Assembly: GCF_000813825.1 (NCBI RefSeq)
Contig: NZ_JWTA01000001.1
Coordinates: forward strand, 248,001 to 312,000
Source: Chryseobacterium taiwanense
Lineage (GTDB): Bacteria; Bacteroidota; Bacteroidia; Flavobacteriales; Weeksellaceae
Direction of reading: 5' to 3'
DNA length: 64,000 nucleotides
The notes beneath the pieces are model-generated. The model had not been told where the DNA came from. It saw only the letters and a list, made by a program, of their open reading frames with translations, and did not search any database. Positions 53,153 through 63,000 of this stretch are shown here, piece by piece. Position 1 is the first letter of the stretch. The number at the start of each line of letters is the position of its first letter. The position numbers and the translations under genes are program-made.

Positions 53153-54319
53153 ATGAAAAAACATTTATTCCCTTTGTTTCTACTGTTGGTAGGAGCAAAT
53201 GTTTCCGCACAGCAAGATTTTTTTGCATTGGTAGGAAAAGATACCCCAAATATTGTTTTCAATGATTTCCGTGCCATTGATGGAACGAACGGTATTTCTG
53301 GTGACAAAATTTTTACAGACATTTCTTCTGCGAAAGTTTTTTCACAGGGAAGAAACGGATTGGTGACGGAAGACAAAAATGCTTACAATAATTCTCAGAC
53401 TGCTTCCATTGCAACATTAGCATATGACGCGTTCAATAACAATTTGGTGTATATGCCAATGTTTTCTTCTAATATTTATGTTTTAAACGCTAAAACACAG
53501 GAGATCACCTTGGTAGAAAATGATATTGTAAGAGTAACTTCTTGCGATATCAATTCACATATCACGAGAATGGCAACCGGATACGACGGAAATATATATG
53601 CGATTAATAATGCTGGAACTCAGTTTCTGCAAATCAGCAAAAAAGGAAATCAATATGTAGTTAATGATCTCGGTATTATTAAAGATGATCTTGATAACGG
53701 AAAGAATGCTTTTACAGCAATTGAAACAGGTTTTGGAGGAGATATGATTGCGGATGCGGATAATAATTTCTACGTTTTTTCCGCTTCAGGTAATGTTTTC
53801 AAAATTTCAACTAAAGACTTAAAGGCAAAATTTGTAGGCAAAATCTCCGGAATTCCTGAAAATTATTCAGTAAACGGTGCTGCTGTGAATTCACAAGGGA
53901 AAGTGGTGGTTGCAAGTGCAAAAGGGGCTGCTTTGTATGAAGTTGATTTAAAAAGCTTACAGGCAAAAGCTCTTGCGGGAGAGCAAAATCTGCATATTTA
54001 TGATTTAGCGAGTAAATATTTTGCCAATGACAGAATTGCATCAAATAATATATTGACCAATCTGGATATTTATCCGACTCGTGTAGACGAACATTATATT
54101 ACTATAAATGTGAATGATAAATCGGTAAAAGGAACGTTAAAAATGACTGTTTTTGATCTGTCAGGAAAAAGTATCATGAAGCAGAATTTATCAGTAAGAG
54201 ACGGCTCTCTGAATCAGCAGGTTTATCTTAAAAATCTAGTGAGTGGTGCTTATTTGGTAAGCATTGCTGATGAGTCAGGGAAAGTATTATTAAATAAGAA
54301 AATTTTAGTTACAGAATAA
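53153..54319 (+). CDS. T9SS type A sorting-domain protein, beta-propeller-like
   Basis: A 388-residue exported protein: signal peptide MKKHLFPLFLLLVGANVSAQ, a middle region with repeated short blades (ATLAYDAFNNNLVYMPMF, GYDGNIYAINNAGTQFLQ, DADNNFYVFSASGNVFK) suggesting a propeller, and a C-terminal sorting domain of ~80 residues (NLDIYPTRVDEHYITI, LVSGAYLVSIADESGKVL, NKKILV). The sorting domain marks transport by the type IX system across the outer membrane. Function unknown. Confidence 0.85.
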   Translation: MKKHLFPLFLLLVGANVSAQQDFFALVGKDTPNIVFNDFRAIDGTNGISGDKIFTDISSAKVFSQGRNGLVTEDKNAYNNSQTASIATLAYDAFNNNLVYMPMFSSNIYVLNAKTQEITLVENDIVRVTSCDINSHITRMATGYDGNIYAINNAGTQFLQISKKGNQYVVNDLGIIKDDLDNGKNAFTAIETGFGGDMIADADNNFYVFSASGNVFKISTKDLKAKFVGKISGIPENYSVNGAAVNSQGKVVVASAKGAALYEVDLKSLQAKALAGEQNLHIYDLASKYFANDRIASNNILTNLDIYPTRVDEHYITINVNDKSVKGTLKMTVFDLSGKSIMKQNLSVRDGSLNQQVYLKNLVSGAYLVSIADESGKVLLNKKILVTE

Positions 54320-54342
54320 TCTTTAACTTTGTTAAAACTTAG

Positions 54343-54376
54343 AAACCTTTTCAAGCATTTTGAGAAGGTTTTTTTA
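54343..54376 (+). terminator. Rho-independent terminator
   Basis: Stem AAACCTTTTCAA / TTGAGAAGGTTT with loop GCATT-type and T7 tract, 23 bp after the T9SS gene. Confidence 0.85.
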
Positions 54377-54443
54377 ATGAATATTTGATATTCAAGAAAT
54401 TTTATTTTTAGAGATTATAACGTATTTTTATAAAAAAATATAA

Positions 54444-57095
54444 ATGAAGCTATACTTTAATGTAGGTTACAGTGCAAAAGTTGGAGAAAAATTACAAATA
54501 GTGATTAATGAAGGGGGTGCTGTGTCTAAGACTCATACTATGTTTTATACAGAAAATGATTTGTGGAAATGTGAAGTAGACTACTTTTCCAAATCGGCTT
54601 CTTATCAATATCAGCTTATAGATGAAAAGGGAAATCTTCTGAGAACAGAGTTTGTTCAGCATCATCTTAATTTTCCGCACAACTATAAAGAATTTATAAT
54701 TTTTGATGAGTGGAATAATAAAAATTTCCCCGAAAATTATCTTAACAATAAAATCCTTTACAATAAACTGAATCAGTTTGTTCCTGAGAAAATTTCAGTT
54801 TTAAAAAAACATACCCATTTATTCAGAATAGAAGCTCCGATTTATAACCCGGACTGGAAAATTGTATTATTCGGGAGTACGGCTTCTTTAGGAAATTGGG
54901 AGTATGAGAAAGTAATCCATTTATCTCAGACAGAGATAGGTATTTGGGAAGCTTCAGTAGAGATTCCGGAGAATGAATTTATCCAGTTTAAATATTGTAT
55001 TTATGATACCAATGAAAATAAAGTAATTGATGTAGAAACGGGAGAAAACAGGTTTACTGTTCCTAATCAGTCAAAGGAAATTTTGCAGGTTGTTTCGAAT
55101 CATTATTTTAAATTCAAATCGTATCAGATGTATCATGGTGCAGGAGTAGCGGTTCCTATCTTTTCACTGAGAACAGATGATGGTTTTGGAGTTGGTGAAT
55201 TTTCCGACATGAAAAAACTGGCAGATTGGACCAAAGAAACCAATTTGGGAATCATTCAGATCTTACCGATCAACGATACCACAGCGAATTATTCGTGGAC
55301 GGATTCTTACCCTTACGCGGCTGTTTCTGTTTATGCTCTACATCCACAATATATTTCTTTAGAGAATCTTGATTTTGAATTACCGAAGGATTTAGTTGAA
55401 GGGTATGAGGCTGAAAAACAATCATTAAATTCATTAGAATTAATTGATTACGAAAAAATGATTTCCGGAAAATGGAAATATTTGAAAGCTATATTTAACG
55501 AAGATAAAGATCAAATTTATAAAGACAGAGGCTTCAAAAAATTTATTAAAGACAATGAAAGCTGGCTTCTTCCATACTCAGCGTTTTGTGTATTGAGGGA
55601 TAAATATAAAACCCCGAATTTTAACGAATGGAAAACGCATAAAAAATATATTGCAGGAAAAATAACTCCTTTTTTTAGTGTAAAAAGTAAGGATTATGAT
55701 GCTTCAATGCTGCATGCATGGGTGCAATATCAACTTCATAAGCAGTTGAAAGATGCGATAGACTATACGCATAGTTTGGGAATTTCAGTAAAAGGTGATT
55801 TACCGATCGGAATTTATCGACATTCTGTTGAAGCGTGGACAGAACCTGAACTTTTCGGGATGGATTTTCAGGCAGGAGCACCACCGGATCAGTTTACAGA
55901 GCTAGGGCAAAACTGGGAATTCCCTACATATAATTGGGAAGCGATGAAAGCAGATGATTATACATGGTGGAAAAACAGATTCAAAGCATTGGAACAGTAT
56001 TTTGATGCGATGAGAATCGACCATGTTTTAGGTTTCTTCAGAATCTGGAGAATGCCAATTTCTGCGACACAGGGAATTTTAGGATATTTTTATCCTGCAG
56101 TTCCTGTTACAGAAGACGAATTCAAAGCTTGGCAGATTCCGTTTGATTTTGATAGATATTGCAAACCGTTTATCAATGATCAGATCCTTTGGAATTATTT
56201 CGGTGAAGGTAGTGGAAAAGCTCTTGAGTTTATTGATAATAACAATGACGGAACCTATTCATTTAAAGAAGAATTTGACACTCAGAGAAAATTAACCGAT
56301 TTTTTCAAAAAAAATCCTCAGGGTTCGATTGAAAAACCATTGATTTCACTTTGTGCGAATGTATTGTTTTTAACGGAAGAAAGGGACGGGGAAACGGTAT
56401 ATCATCCGAGATTTAATATCTATGGAACTGATTCTTATAACTATTTGTCTGAAGAGGAAAAACAACCGATTTACGATTTGTACCACGATTATTTTTTCAG
56501 AAGACAAGATCATCTTTGGTATGAAAAAGCAATGGAAAAACTTCCGATGATATTGAATGCAACGGAAATGCTGATTTGCGGTGAAGATTTAGGGCTGGTT
56601 CCGGACAGTGTTCCTGTGGTGATGGATGAGTTGGGAATTATTGCCCTGAAAGTTCAGCGTATGCCTTCGGAGAATATTCCTTTTTATAATCCTAAAAATG
56701 CAAATTATCTGAATGTGGTTACGGCTTCTTCACATGACAGCTCTACATTGAGACAATGGTGGGAAGAAGATCCTGAGTTAACTCAGAAATATTATAATCA
56801 ACAACTGATTCAATACGGAAAAGCTCCTGAAAAATTGGATTCTTATTTAGCGGAAATTATTATGAAGCAACATCTTTATAATGATGCTGTGTTGGCGATT
56901 TTCCCTATTCAAGAATTCTTAGCTACTGATGAAGCGCTTACAAACCCTAAAAAAGACAATGAAAGAATTAATATTCCTGCGGTATTTCCACATTATTGGC
57001 GCTATAGAATGCACTTGAATCTGGAGGATCTAAAAGAAAAGAAATCGTTCAATGAAAAAATTGCAAGTTGGGTGAAAGATAGTGGAAGAATGTAA
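54444..57095 (+). CDS. malQ: 4-alpha-glucanotransferase with two starch-binding domains
   Basis: An 883-residue GH77 enzyme of the plant DPE2-like type. The N-terminal ~260 residues hold two CBM20-like domains; the second reads IVLFGSTASLGNWEYEK. The GH77 core has YHGAGVAVPIFSLRTDDGFGVGEF, the nucleophile aspartate in MRIDHVLGFFRIW, the acid/base glutamate in ICGEDLGLVP and the third acidic residue in SHDSSTLRQWW. It transfers glucan segments between maltodextrins. No signal peptide, so cytoplasmic. It is alone here, not with other maltose genes. Confidence 0.93.
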   Translation: MKLYFNVGYSAKVGEKLQIVINEGGAVSKTHTMFYTENDLWKCEVDYFSKSASYQYQLIDEKGNLLRTEFVQHHLNFPHNYKEFIIFDEWNNKNFPENYLNNKILYNKLNQFVPEKISVLKKHTHLFRIEAPIYNPDWKIVLFGSTASLGNWEYEKVIHLSQTEIGIWEASVEIPENEFIQFKYCIYDTNENKVIDVETGENRFTVPNQSKEILQVVSNHYFKFKSYQMYHGAGVAVPIFSLRTDDGFGVGEFSDMKKLADWTKETNLGIIQILPINDTTANYSWTDSYPYAAVSVYALHPQYISLENLDFELPKDLVEGYEAEKQSLNSLELIDYEKMISGKWKYLKAIFNEDKDQIYKDRGFKKFIKDNESWLLPYSAFCVLRDKYKTPNFNEWKTHKKYIAGKITPFFSVKSKDYDASMLHAWVQYQLHKQLKDAIDYTHSLGISVKGDLPIGIYRHSVEAWTEPELFGMDFQAGAPPDQFTELGQNWEFPTYNWEAMKADDYTWWKNRFKALEQYFDAMRIDHVLGFFRIWRMPISATQGILGYFYPAVPVTEDEFKAWQIPFDFDRYCKPFINDQILWNYFGEGSGKALEFIDNNNDGTYSFKEEFDTQRKLTDFFKKNPQGSIEKPLISLCANVLFLTEERDGETVYHPRFNIYGTDSYNYLSEEEKQPIYDLYHDYFFRRQDHLWYEKAMEKLPMILNATEMLICGEDLGLVPDSVPVVMDELGIIALKVQRMPSENIPFYNPKNANYLNVVTASSHDSSTLRQWWEEDPELTQKYYNQQLIQYGKAPEKLDSYLAEIIMKQHLYNDAVLAIFPIQEFLATDEALTNPKKDNERINIPAVFPHYWRYRMHLNLEDLKEKKSFNEKIASWVKDSGRM

Positions 57096-57132
57096 ATTTA
57101 ACATTTGATTATCAAATGCTTAACAATAAATT

Positions 57133-57169
57133 AAAAGAAGTTTTATCGTAAGATTTAACTTCTTTTTTG
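57133..57169 (+). terminator. Rho-independent terminator
   Basis: Stem AAAAGAAGTT / AACTTCTTTT (57133-57142 with 57157-57166) then T-rich sequence, 38 bp after malQ. Confidence 0.75.
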
Positions 57170-57235
57170 TATTCCTATCCAAAAGATAGAATAAAGATAT
57201 TCTGCTATATTTTAACCAATTAACAACTATTTGAA

Positions 57236-58252
57236 ATGAAAAAAATATTAATCGGTTTTGCTATGAGTTTTGCGACTTTGTCGTTTGCACAGCAATATCC
57301 AAATAACGGATGGGGAGATGATGACGGGTATTCTCAGAATGACGGATACTATAGTGATCAGGATGATCAGAGCTACTTCCCTGATGATTATTATTACAAC
57401 TATCCTCAAGATTATTATCCTAGCGATTATTACCAAAGTAATTATAATGACTACAGGAACAGTGTTGTTAGCATCAACTGGAATGTCTTTTTTACACAGA
57501 ACAGATTATCCCGTTGGCAAATTGATCAGGTTTTAAGATTGAACAATCTATATGTAAGCTTCTCTGCATGGAATAACTTTTACAGATACAATCCGGACAG
57601 ATGGTATTATGACAGATTCTATGCATTGGAAAGAATTTTAGGGCCTAGAGTTTTTGTGGTTTTCAGAAACAATTATTACAGAGGATATAGTCCGGTGGTA
57701 TATTTCCAAAATTACAGAAGAACTCATTATGCTTCCATTTGCAGACCTATGCCTAGATATAGAAGTGTGAATATTAATGTTTACAGAGTGGATAGAGCTA
57801 AGTTCAGAAGAATGGATAATCCTACGATTAATATTGTAAGAAGTCAAAGACCTAATAATGGTTTCAGAGGAAACAATAATAATGGAGTTGTGAAAAATAA
57901 TGGAGGTTTCCGTAATCAGACCGAATATAGAAACGATAATTCAGGAGGTTTCAGAAATGATAATAACGGAGTAAGAAATAACAACGGTGGTTTCAGAGGA
58001 AATAATGATAATGGAGGAGTGAGAAACAATGGAGGATTCCGTAATGAAAGAGCCGAAAATAATGGAAACAACGGAGGATTCAGAGGTGGTGAAGTGAGAA
58101 GAGAAAGTACTCCAAGAAGAGAAAATAATGGTGGTGGTTTTAGAAATGAAGGAGGTTCCAGAAGAAGTGAGAACTCAGCGCCAAGAGAACAAAACAGAGG
58201 GAATGAAAACCGTGGAAACGGAGGTTTCCGAAGCGGATTTGCGAAAAATTAA
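57236..58252 (+). CDS. Secreted low-complexity protein with GGFRNN repeats
   Basis: A 338-residue exported protein: signal peptide MKKILIGFAMSFATLSFAQQ, then an Asp/Tyr-rich acidic segment (DQDDQSYFPDDYYYNYP), a conserved-looking middle domain (WQIDQVLRLNNLYVSF, DRWYYDRFYALERILG), and a C-terminal third built on irregular NNGGFRNN/GGFRGNN units. The tail is basic from arginine while the front is acidic. Such Gly/Asn/Arg repeats are typical of disordered surface or matrix proteins. Function unknown. Confidence 0.75.
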   Translation: MKKILIGFAMSFATLSFAQQYPNNGWGDDDGYSQNDGYYSDQDDQSYFPDDYYYNYPQDYYPSDYYQSNYNDYRNSVVSINWNVFFTQNRLSRWQIDQVLRLNNLYVSFSAWNNFYRYNPDRWYYDRFYALERILGPRVFVVFRNNYYRGYSPVVYFQNYRRTHYASICRPMPRYRSVNINVYRVDRAKFRRMDNPTINIVRSQRPNNGFRGNNNNGVVKNNGGFRNQTEYRNDNSGGFRNDNNGVRNNNGGFRGNNDNGGVRNNGGFRNERAENNGNNGGFRGGEVRRESTPRRENNGGGFRNEGGSRRSENSAPREQNRGNENRGNGGFRSGFAKN

Positions 58253-58281
58253 ATTTTCATATATTTATATTTAAGTGGTGT

Positions 58282-58312
58282 GAGGGCAGATTTTAGGATC
58301 TGCTCTTTTTTT
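58282..58312 (+). terminator. Rho-independent terminator
   Basis: Stem with GCAGAT / ATCTGC core (GAGGGCAGAT ... GATCTGCTC) and T7 tract, 30 bp after the stop. Confidence 0.85.
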
Positions 58313-58430
58313 ATTTCTTAATTTATTATTTAATAATAAAATTTAACATTATTTATGTGTTTTTCAATTTAACTTTAATTTTAACTAATAATCAAAAAGG
58401 TATAAAATAAATAATTAAATATTTTTAAAG

Positions 58431-58898
58431 ATGAAAAAATTAGTTTTAGCGATAGCATTTATCGGAATGGGAAGTTTTGCGATGGCACAACAGACAACTA
58501 CAACTCCACAAGAGAGAGAAGCAAAAAGAGCAGAATTTCAACAAAAAAGAGCTCAGAAAGAACAGGAGCATATTGATCAAATGCAAAAGGATTTGAACCT
58601 GAATCAGTCTCAGGTAACTCAAATTAAAGCATTACAGGAGAAAAGAAAAGCTGAAATGAAAGCTGAGTTTGATAAAAATAAAGAAGCAAGACAGGCTAAA
58701 ATGGAGGAGATGAAAGCTAAAAGAGCACAAATGGATGCGGATATGAAGAAAATCTTAACTCCAACTCAGTATGATAAATGGCAGGCTGATAGAAAAGCTA
58801 AGATGGAGCAAAGAAAAGTAGCGATGAAGGACAGAGGAATGAAAGGCGGAAAAATGATGAAAAAGCCGATGACTACGGCTGCTCCCGAAGCGAATTAG
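58431..58898 (+). CDS. Small periplasmic LTXXQ/Spy-like helical protein
   Basis: A 155-residue protein with signal peptide MKKLVLAIAFIGMGSFAMAQ. The mature part is almost entirely charged alpha-helix (KRAEFQQKRAQKEQEHIDQM, shortened here), with LNLNQSQVTQIKALQEKRK and a second LTPTQYDKWQ unit, the paired pattern of the LTXXQ/Spy periplasmic chaperone family. Very rich in Lys, Met and Gln; the basic tail is KGGKMMKKP. Chaperone activity is inferred from family only. Confidence 0.75.
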   Translation: MKKLVLAIAFIGMGSFAMAQQTTTTPQEREAKRAEFQQKRAQKEQEHIDQMQKDLNLNQSQVTQIKALQEKRKAEMKAEFDKNKEARQAKMEEMKAKRAQMDADMKKILTPTQYDKWQADRKAKMEQRKVAMKDRGMKGGKMMKKPMTTAAPEAN

Positions 58899-58928
58899 TC
58901 GTTTATAATTTTGATTTTTTAGTGTTAG

Positions 58929-58955
58929 AAGGGCAGATGTATTTCTGTCCTTTTT
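58929..58955 (+). terminator. Rho-independent terminator
   Basis: Stem AAGGGCAGA / TCTGTCCTT with short loop and following T-tract, 30 bp after the preceding gene. Similar in sequence to the terminator at 58282-58312. Confidence 0.8.
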
Positions 58956-58976
58956 CTATTAATTTTAATTAAAATT

Positions 58977-59007
58977 TTTGATTTCGGGCTTTTATTCCCT
59001 AATTTTG
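58977..59007 (+). promoter_or_regulatory. -33/-7 promoter (TTTG-N19-TAATTTTG) for ferritin
   Basis: The best promoter in the window: TTTG at 58977-58980, 19-nt spacer, TAATTTTG at 59000-59007, then 18 nt to the ATG. It rules out the upstream in-frame TTG at 58978 as a start. Confidence 0.75.
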
Positions 59008-59025
59008 AATATAAATTTATTACTT

Positions 59026-59535
59026 ATGGTTAGCGAGAAAATTGCAAAATTAATTAACGAACAGATAGCCCACGAACAATATGCTGCACAATATTACCTT
59101 TCAATGTCTGCTTGGTTTTCAAGTAAAGATCTTGATGGGATTGCCAATTACTTCAGAGTTCAGAGCAAAGAAGAATTGATGCATGCGGATAAAATGTTCG
59201 ACTATTTAAATGATGTTGGAGGTGAAATTATTATCGGAGAAATTGCAAAGCCACCTCACGAATTCGAAAATGCTACAGATATTTTTGAAAAAGCATTGGC
59301 GCATGAGAAAATCGTAACGAAAAGTATTTTTAATATTGTGAAAAATGCTAATGAAGAAGGAGATTTTGCGACTACTTCATTCTTACAATGGTTCATCAAC
59401 GAGCAGGTAGAAGAGGAAGCAAGTGCATCACAATTGGTGACTAAAATCAAAATGGTATGCGATAACCCTTCTGCATTGTATCTTTTTGATCAGGAATTGG
59501 CTCAGAGAGTTTTCACTCCGGATCCAACAGCTTAA
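59026..59535 (+). CDS. Ferritin
   Basis: A 169-residue non-haem ferritin from ATG 59026. Ferroxidase-centre residues are visible in HEQYAAQYYLSMSAWF (Glu near 17), QSKEELMHADKMFDYL (Glu-x-x-His near 50-53), an internal glutamate in EKALAHEKIV and WFINEQVEEEASASQLV (Gln/Glu near 127). It oxidises and stores ferrous iron as a 24-mer. Monocistronic, with a strong promoter and a perfect GC-rich terminator hairpin. Confidence 0.95.
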   Translation: MVSEKIAKLINEQIAHEQYAAQYYLSMSAWFSSKDLDGIANYFRVQSKEELMHADKMFDYLNDVGGEIIIGEIAKPPHEFENATDIFEKALAHEKIVTKSIFNIVKNANEEGDFATTSFLQWFINEQVEEEASASQLVTKIKMVCDNPSALYLFDQELAQRVFTPDPTA

Positions 59536-59561
59536 TTTGGCTTTAATGTATTAACGATAAT

Positions 59562-59598
59562 AAGTTTCGGCGGCATCGAAGATGCCGCCGAAACTTTT
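59562..59598. terminator. Bidirectional GC-rich terminator hairpin
   Basis: Perfect 16-bp stem AAGTTTCGGCGGCATC / GATGCCGCCGAAACTT with a GAA loop (59562-59577 with 59581-59596), followed by TT. Very GC-rich for this genome. It lies between ferritin and the convergent frameshifted gene. Confidence 0.8.
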
Positions 59599-60048
59599 AT
59601 AAGTAGTTTTCCCAAAACCAACTTGGATAAGGTATTTGATCTATTTTCTTTTTAAATTCAGTATTGCTTTCAATAAGTTGTTTTAATTGAATTTCATTCA
59701 TGTTCTTCGAAACAGGAATTGAAACGTATATTCTGTTTATGTAAACATTGCTTTTTAGATAGACAACCAAGAAAGTTTTGTTTTTAAATAATTCTACTTC
59801 TCGGATATTTAACTTTCCAACATCAGTTTTAGATTTGTATTCTTTACCATTGGTTTGAAAAGTATAAACAAAATGATATCCAGTTCCTCTTCCATACCCT
59901 TCTATTTCTTGATTTTTCCAACAGTATAAACTCCTTCGGTTTTATAAAGTTTTGGATATAAGTTTCTTGAATAATTATCGTAAACTAAAAGTCCAATAAT
60001 CAAAATTATCCAAAAGTAGACATGAAATTTCTTAATGAAGTCAATCAT
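59597..60048 (-). pseudogene. Frameshifted small membrane-anchored protein gene
   Basis: From ATG 60048 the minus strand encodes a membrane-anchored start (IKKFHVYFWIILIIGLLVYD) and continues to VYTVGK, then hits a stop. Shifting by one base at the A5 run (plus-strand T5, 59913-59917) restores an open frame, NQEIEGYGRGTGYHFVYTFQ onward, to a TAA at 59597-59599. With one extra A the whole would be 150 residues. So one base is missing in a homopolymer: pseudogene, phase-variable gene or sequence error. It starts 1 nt after the helicase stop, so it belongs to that operon. Family unknown. Confidence 0.7.
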
Positions 60049-60049
60049 A

Positions 60050-63000
60050 CTACAAATAAATCAGCTGCGTCTTCAAAACCTTTCTTCCCAAGCTTTCCAG
60101 AATTCGTTTATAATTCTCAACCTGCTTCTCATTTTTTTCTGTTTCTTCTCCGGTTTTAAAATCGACTATAATATAACCTTTGTCACTCTTTAGCATTCGG
60201 TCGGGACGGTACATTCTGCTTTCTCCGTTTTCTGAAATCATAATATCTTTTTCATTGATGACTTCCCATTTTTCATCAAAAAACTCGGAATAGGTTCTGA
60301 CAATTTGTTCTAAGGTATTTTGAATCTCGTCTTTTTCTTTTATGGTAATTTGCCCTTCCAAAACATAACTTTCCAAGACTTTGATAATATCTTTTTCAGT
60401 GTTGATTTTTGATAATAATTCATGAACGAAAAGACCAATTCTTACCTTCTCATTTCTTACCTGATAATTTTTGGAAGGTGTCGCAATTTTGATTGATGTG
60501 CTTTTTTCGTTGATGTTTTTTAGGTTATTGATATTTTTCGTTTCAAATTGTGAGGTTTTATCCTTCGTATGCTTTTTCAGCATTTCAGGATAGGTTTCAT
60601 ACAAGTCGAATTCATCAAGATTTTCGGTATTCTTAGATTGTAAGAATTCCAGTAGCTCAAGATTGTTCGAGGTTTTATTGGCCTTTTGAATATAAAAAAA
60701 CAATTGTTCTACAGGACGTGTTGTGGCAACATACTGTAAACACAATCGGTCAACAAAATTTTTATAGGCATTTTGTTTGTTGAATGTTTGAATCTCCTCA
60801 TCGTAAACTTCAAGATTCTTACTGAATTGATTAATATTCACAGATTTCAAAGCAGAATTATCGCTTGTTTCAAACCAGTTGGTAAATTCAGTATCACGAT
60901 TTTTATTCATCATCGGAATAAAAACAATCGGGAATTCCAACCCTTTTGCTTTGTGAATGGTCATGATCTGAATCGCGTCAATATTTTCCGAAGCCTGAAT
61001 GGTATAAGCTGAAGCTTCCTCATCCCAATATTTCAAAAATTCTTTTGTACTTGCACCTGCATTTTGGGTGAAATTGAAAAGCATTTCCAAAAAGTTCAAC
61101 AGGAAATCCGTTTCTTTATTTTCGACCGAAAACTCATTGATATAATACTCTACAAAATTATAAAGGTTAAATCTCGGGAAATTATCCTGTTTGAGTTGTA
61201 AAGCATATTTCTGCTGAATGAACTGCAAAATTTCTTCATGGGTTTCAATCTCCAGAATTTCTTTCATTTCCAGTGTGAAATCAGCCATTTGGATTCTTCC
61301 CAGTTTATTCAGATGATACATCATCATGATTAAATTAGGTTTGTTCTTTGGGTTGGTTTCCCATTTCAGAAATTCAATGACAGCTTTCAGGGTACTGGAT
61401 AATTCCAGAGTAAGTCCTTTATCGGAAATCGTTTTAATATTGGTTTCCTCACCTCTGTAATTGACTTTCAGACTTCCTAATTTCTGAGAATAACTGAAAA
61501 TATCAAAATTTCCTCTGCAGAGAATGGTGATGTCAGAAAATTTAAAACCATTATTCAAGCTTTCCTGGACGTCTTTCTGCATTTTTGCAGAAGTATCGTT
61601 GTAGAAATCTTCGTTGGTAAGGTTTTCTATTAAATTAACCTTTACACGACCGTCAATTCCTGATTTTGGATTCTGCTTCCCGTCTGTTCCGAAAATATTT
61701 TTATGTTCTTCATTCAGTTCTCTGGAATGAAATTCATACAATTCATTATTAAATTGTACAATGTTTTTGGCACTTCGCCAGTTATCTTTCAGTACTAAAA
61801 GCTCAGCTTCCTTAGGAGCGATTTCTTTTTTGTTGATAATATCCAACATCAGCTTACTCTCACCACCACGAAAACGGTAAATAGACTGTTTAGGGTCGCC
61901 AACTAAAGTAAATGAAGTATTTTCCGTAGAAACAGAGTGGTCTCTTAGCGGAACGAAATTCTGCCACTGCAGTTCAGACGTATCCTGGAACTCATCAAAG
62001 AAATAATGCTGAAACTGAGAGCCCACTTTTTCATAAATAAAAGCAGAAGGCTCATTTCTAAGGTTTTCATTAATAAGAATATTGAATTTTGAAAGTAAAA
62101 CCAGATCGTTTTCCTCCTCAATCTTTTTCAACTCATCCTGAATATCTTTGTTTACTTTTAAAGGAAGAAGAGCAGATAAAATTTTCTCCTTTTTCTGGGT
62201 TTCAATATAGAGAAGAATCAACTGCATTCTGTTTTCAAGCAATTGTCCCAGAATTTCTAAGATTTCAGCTTCTTTATTTTTCGATTTTGTAGCGGCTCCT
62301 TTTCTGTAATTATTGACAACAGATTCTTCGGCAGTAGTAGGAAAAGGAAATCCTGCTCTTTTCTGATTGTAAAAATCTAAAACTTTAGTGAAAAATCCAC
62401 CAATTCCGTTTTTTCCCTGTGCAAAATCTTCAATCTCAATATTTCTTGATTTAAATAGATCAATAGATTGAGTTGCAAGTTCCGTAGCTTGTTTTTTATT
62501 TAGGATAATCTCTTTTCGGAGTGTATTCTTGATGTTATCATAATTCGTGTTGTCGAAATCTTTGTTGTTTTTAAGATGTTCATAATGAATATCTTTTACA
62601 AACTCTTTCGCCGAATCATAAAGGTTTTTATTTAAATTAATTCTCTCATTGTTTTCTAAACTGTAATCTACATAATCCATGAAAGAATTAGAGATCACCT
62701 CATTTTCTCCAATTTGATCAAGCATTTTATCAACGGCTTCTATCAAAAATGGCTCAGCTTCGATTTCAAGATTGAAATTTTTTGCCAATCCCAATTCATA
62801 AGAAAAACTTCTTACCAAGCGCGAATTGAAACGGTCGATTGTTCCGATATTCAATGTAGAGTAATTGTGAAGAACATAATCCAATAATTTTTTTGCTCTA
62901 TGATGCAGTTCATCAATGGTGATTTTTAAGCCTTCTTCTTCAAAAGCTTTTTGAATATTTTTTAAATCCCCATTCTCAGCAAAATTTTCAGAAGCAAAAT

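Noticed and set aside
57840..58240. Tandem repeat-like DNA
   Set aside because: In-frame GGFRNN protein repeats, not a DNA-level array.
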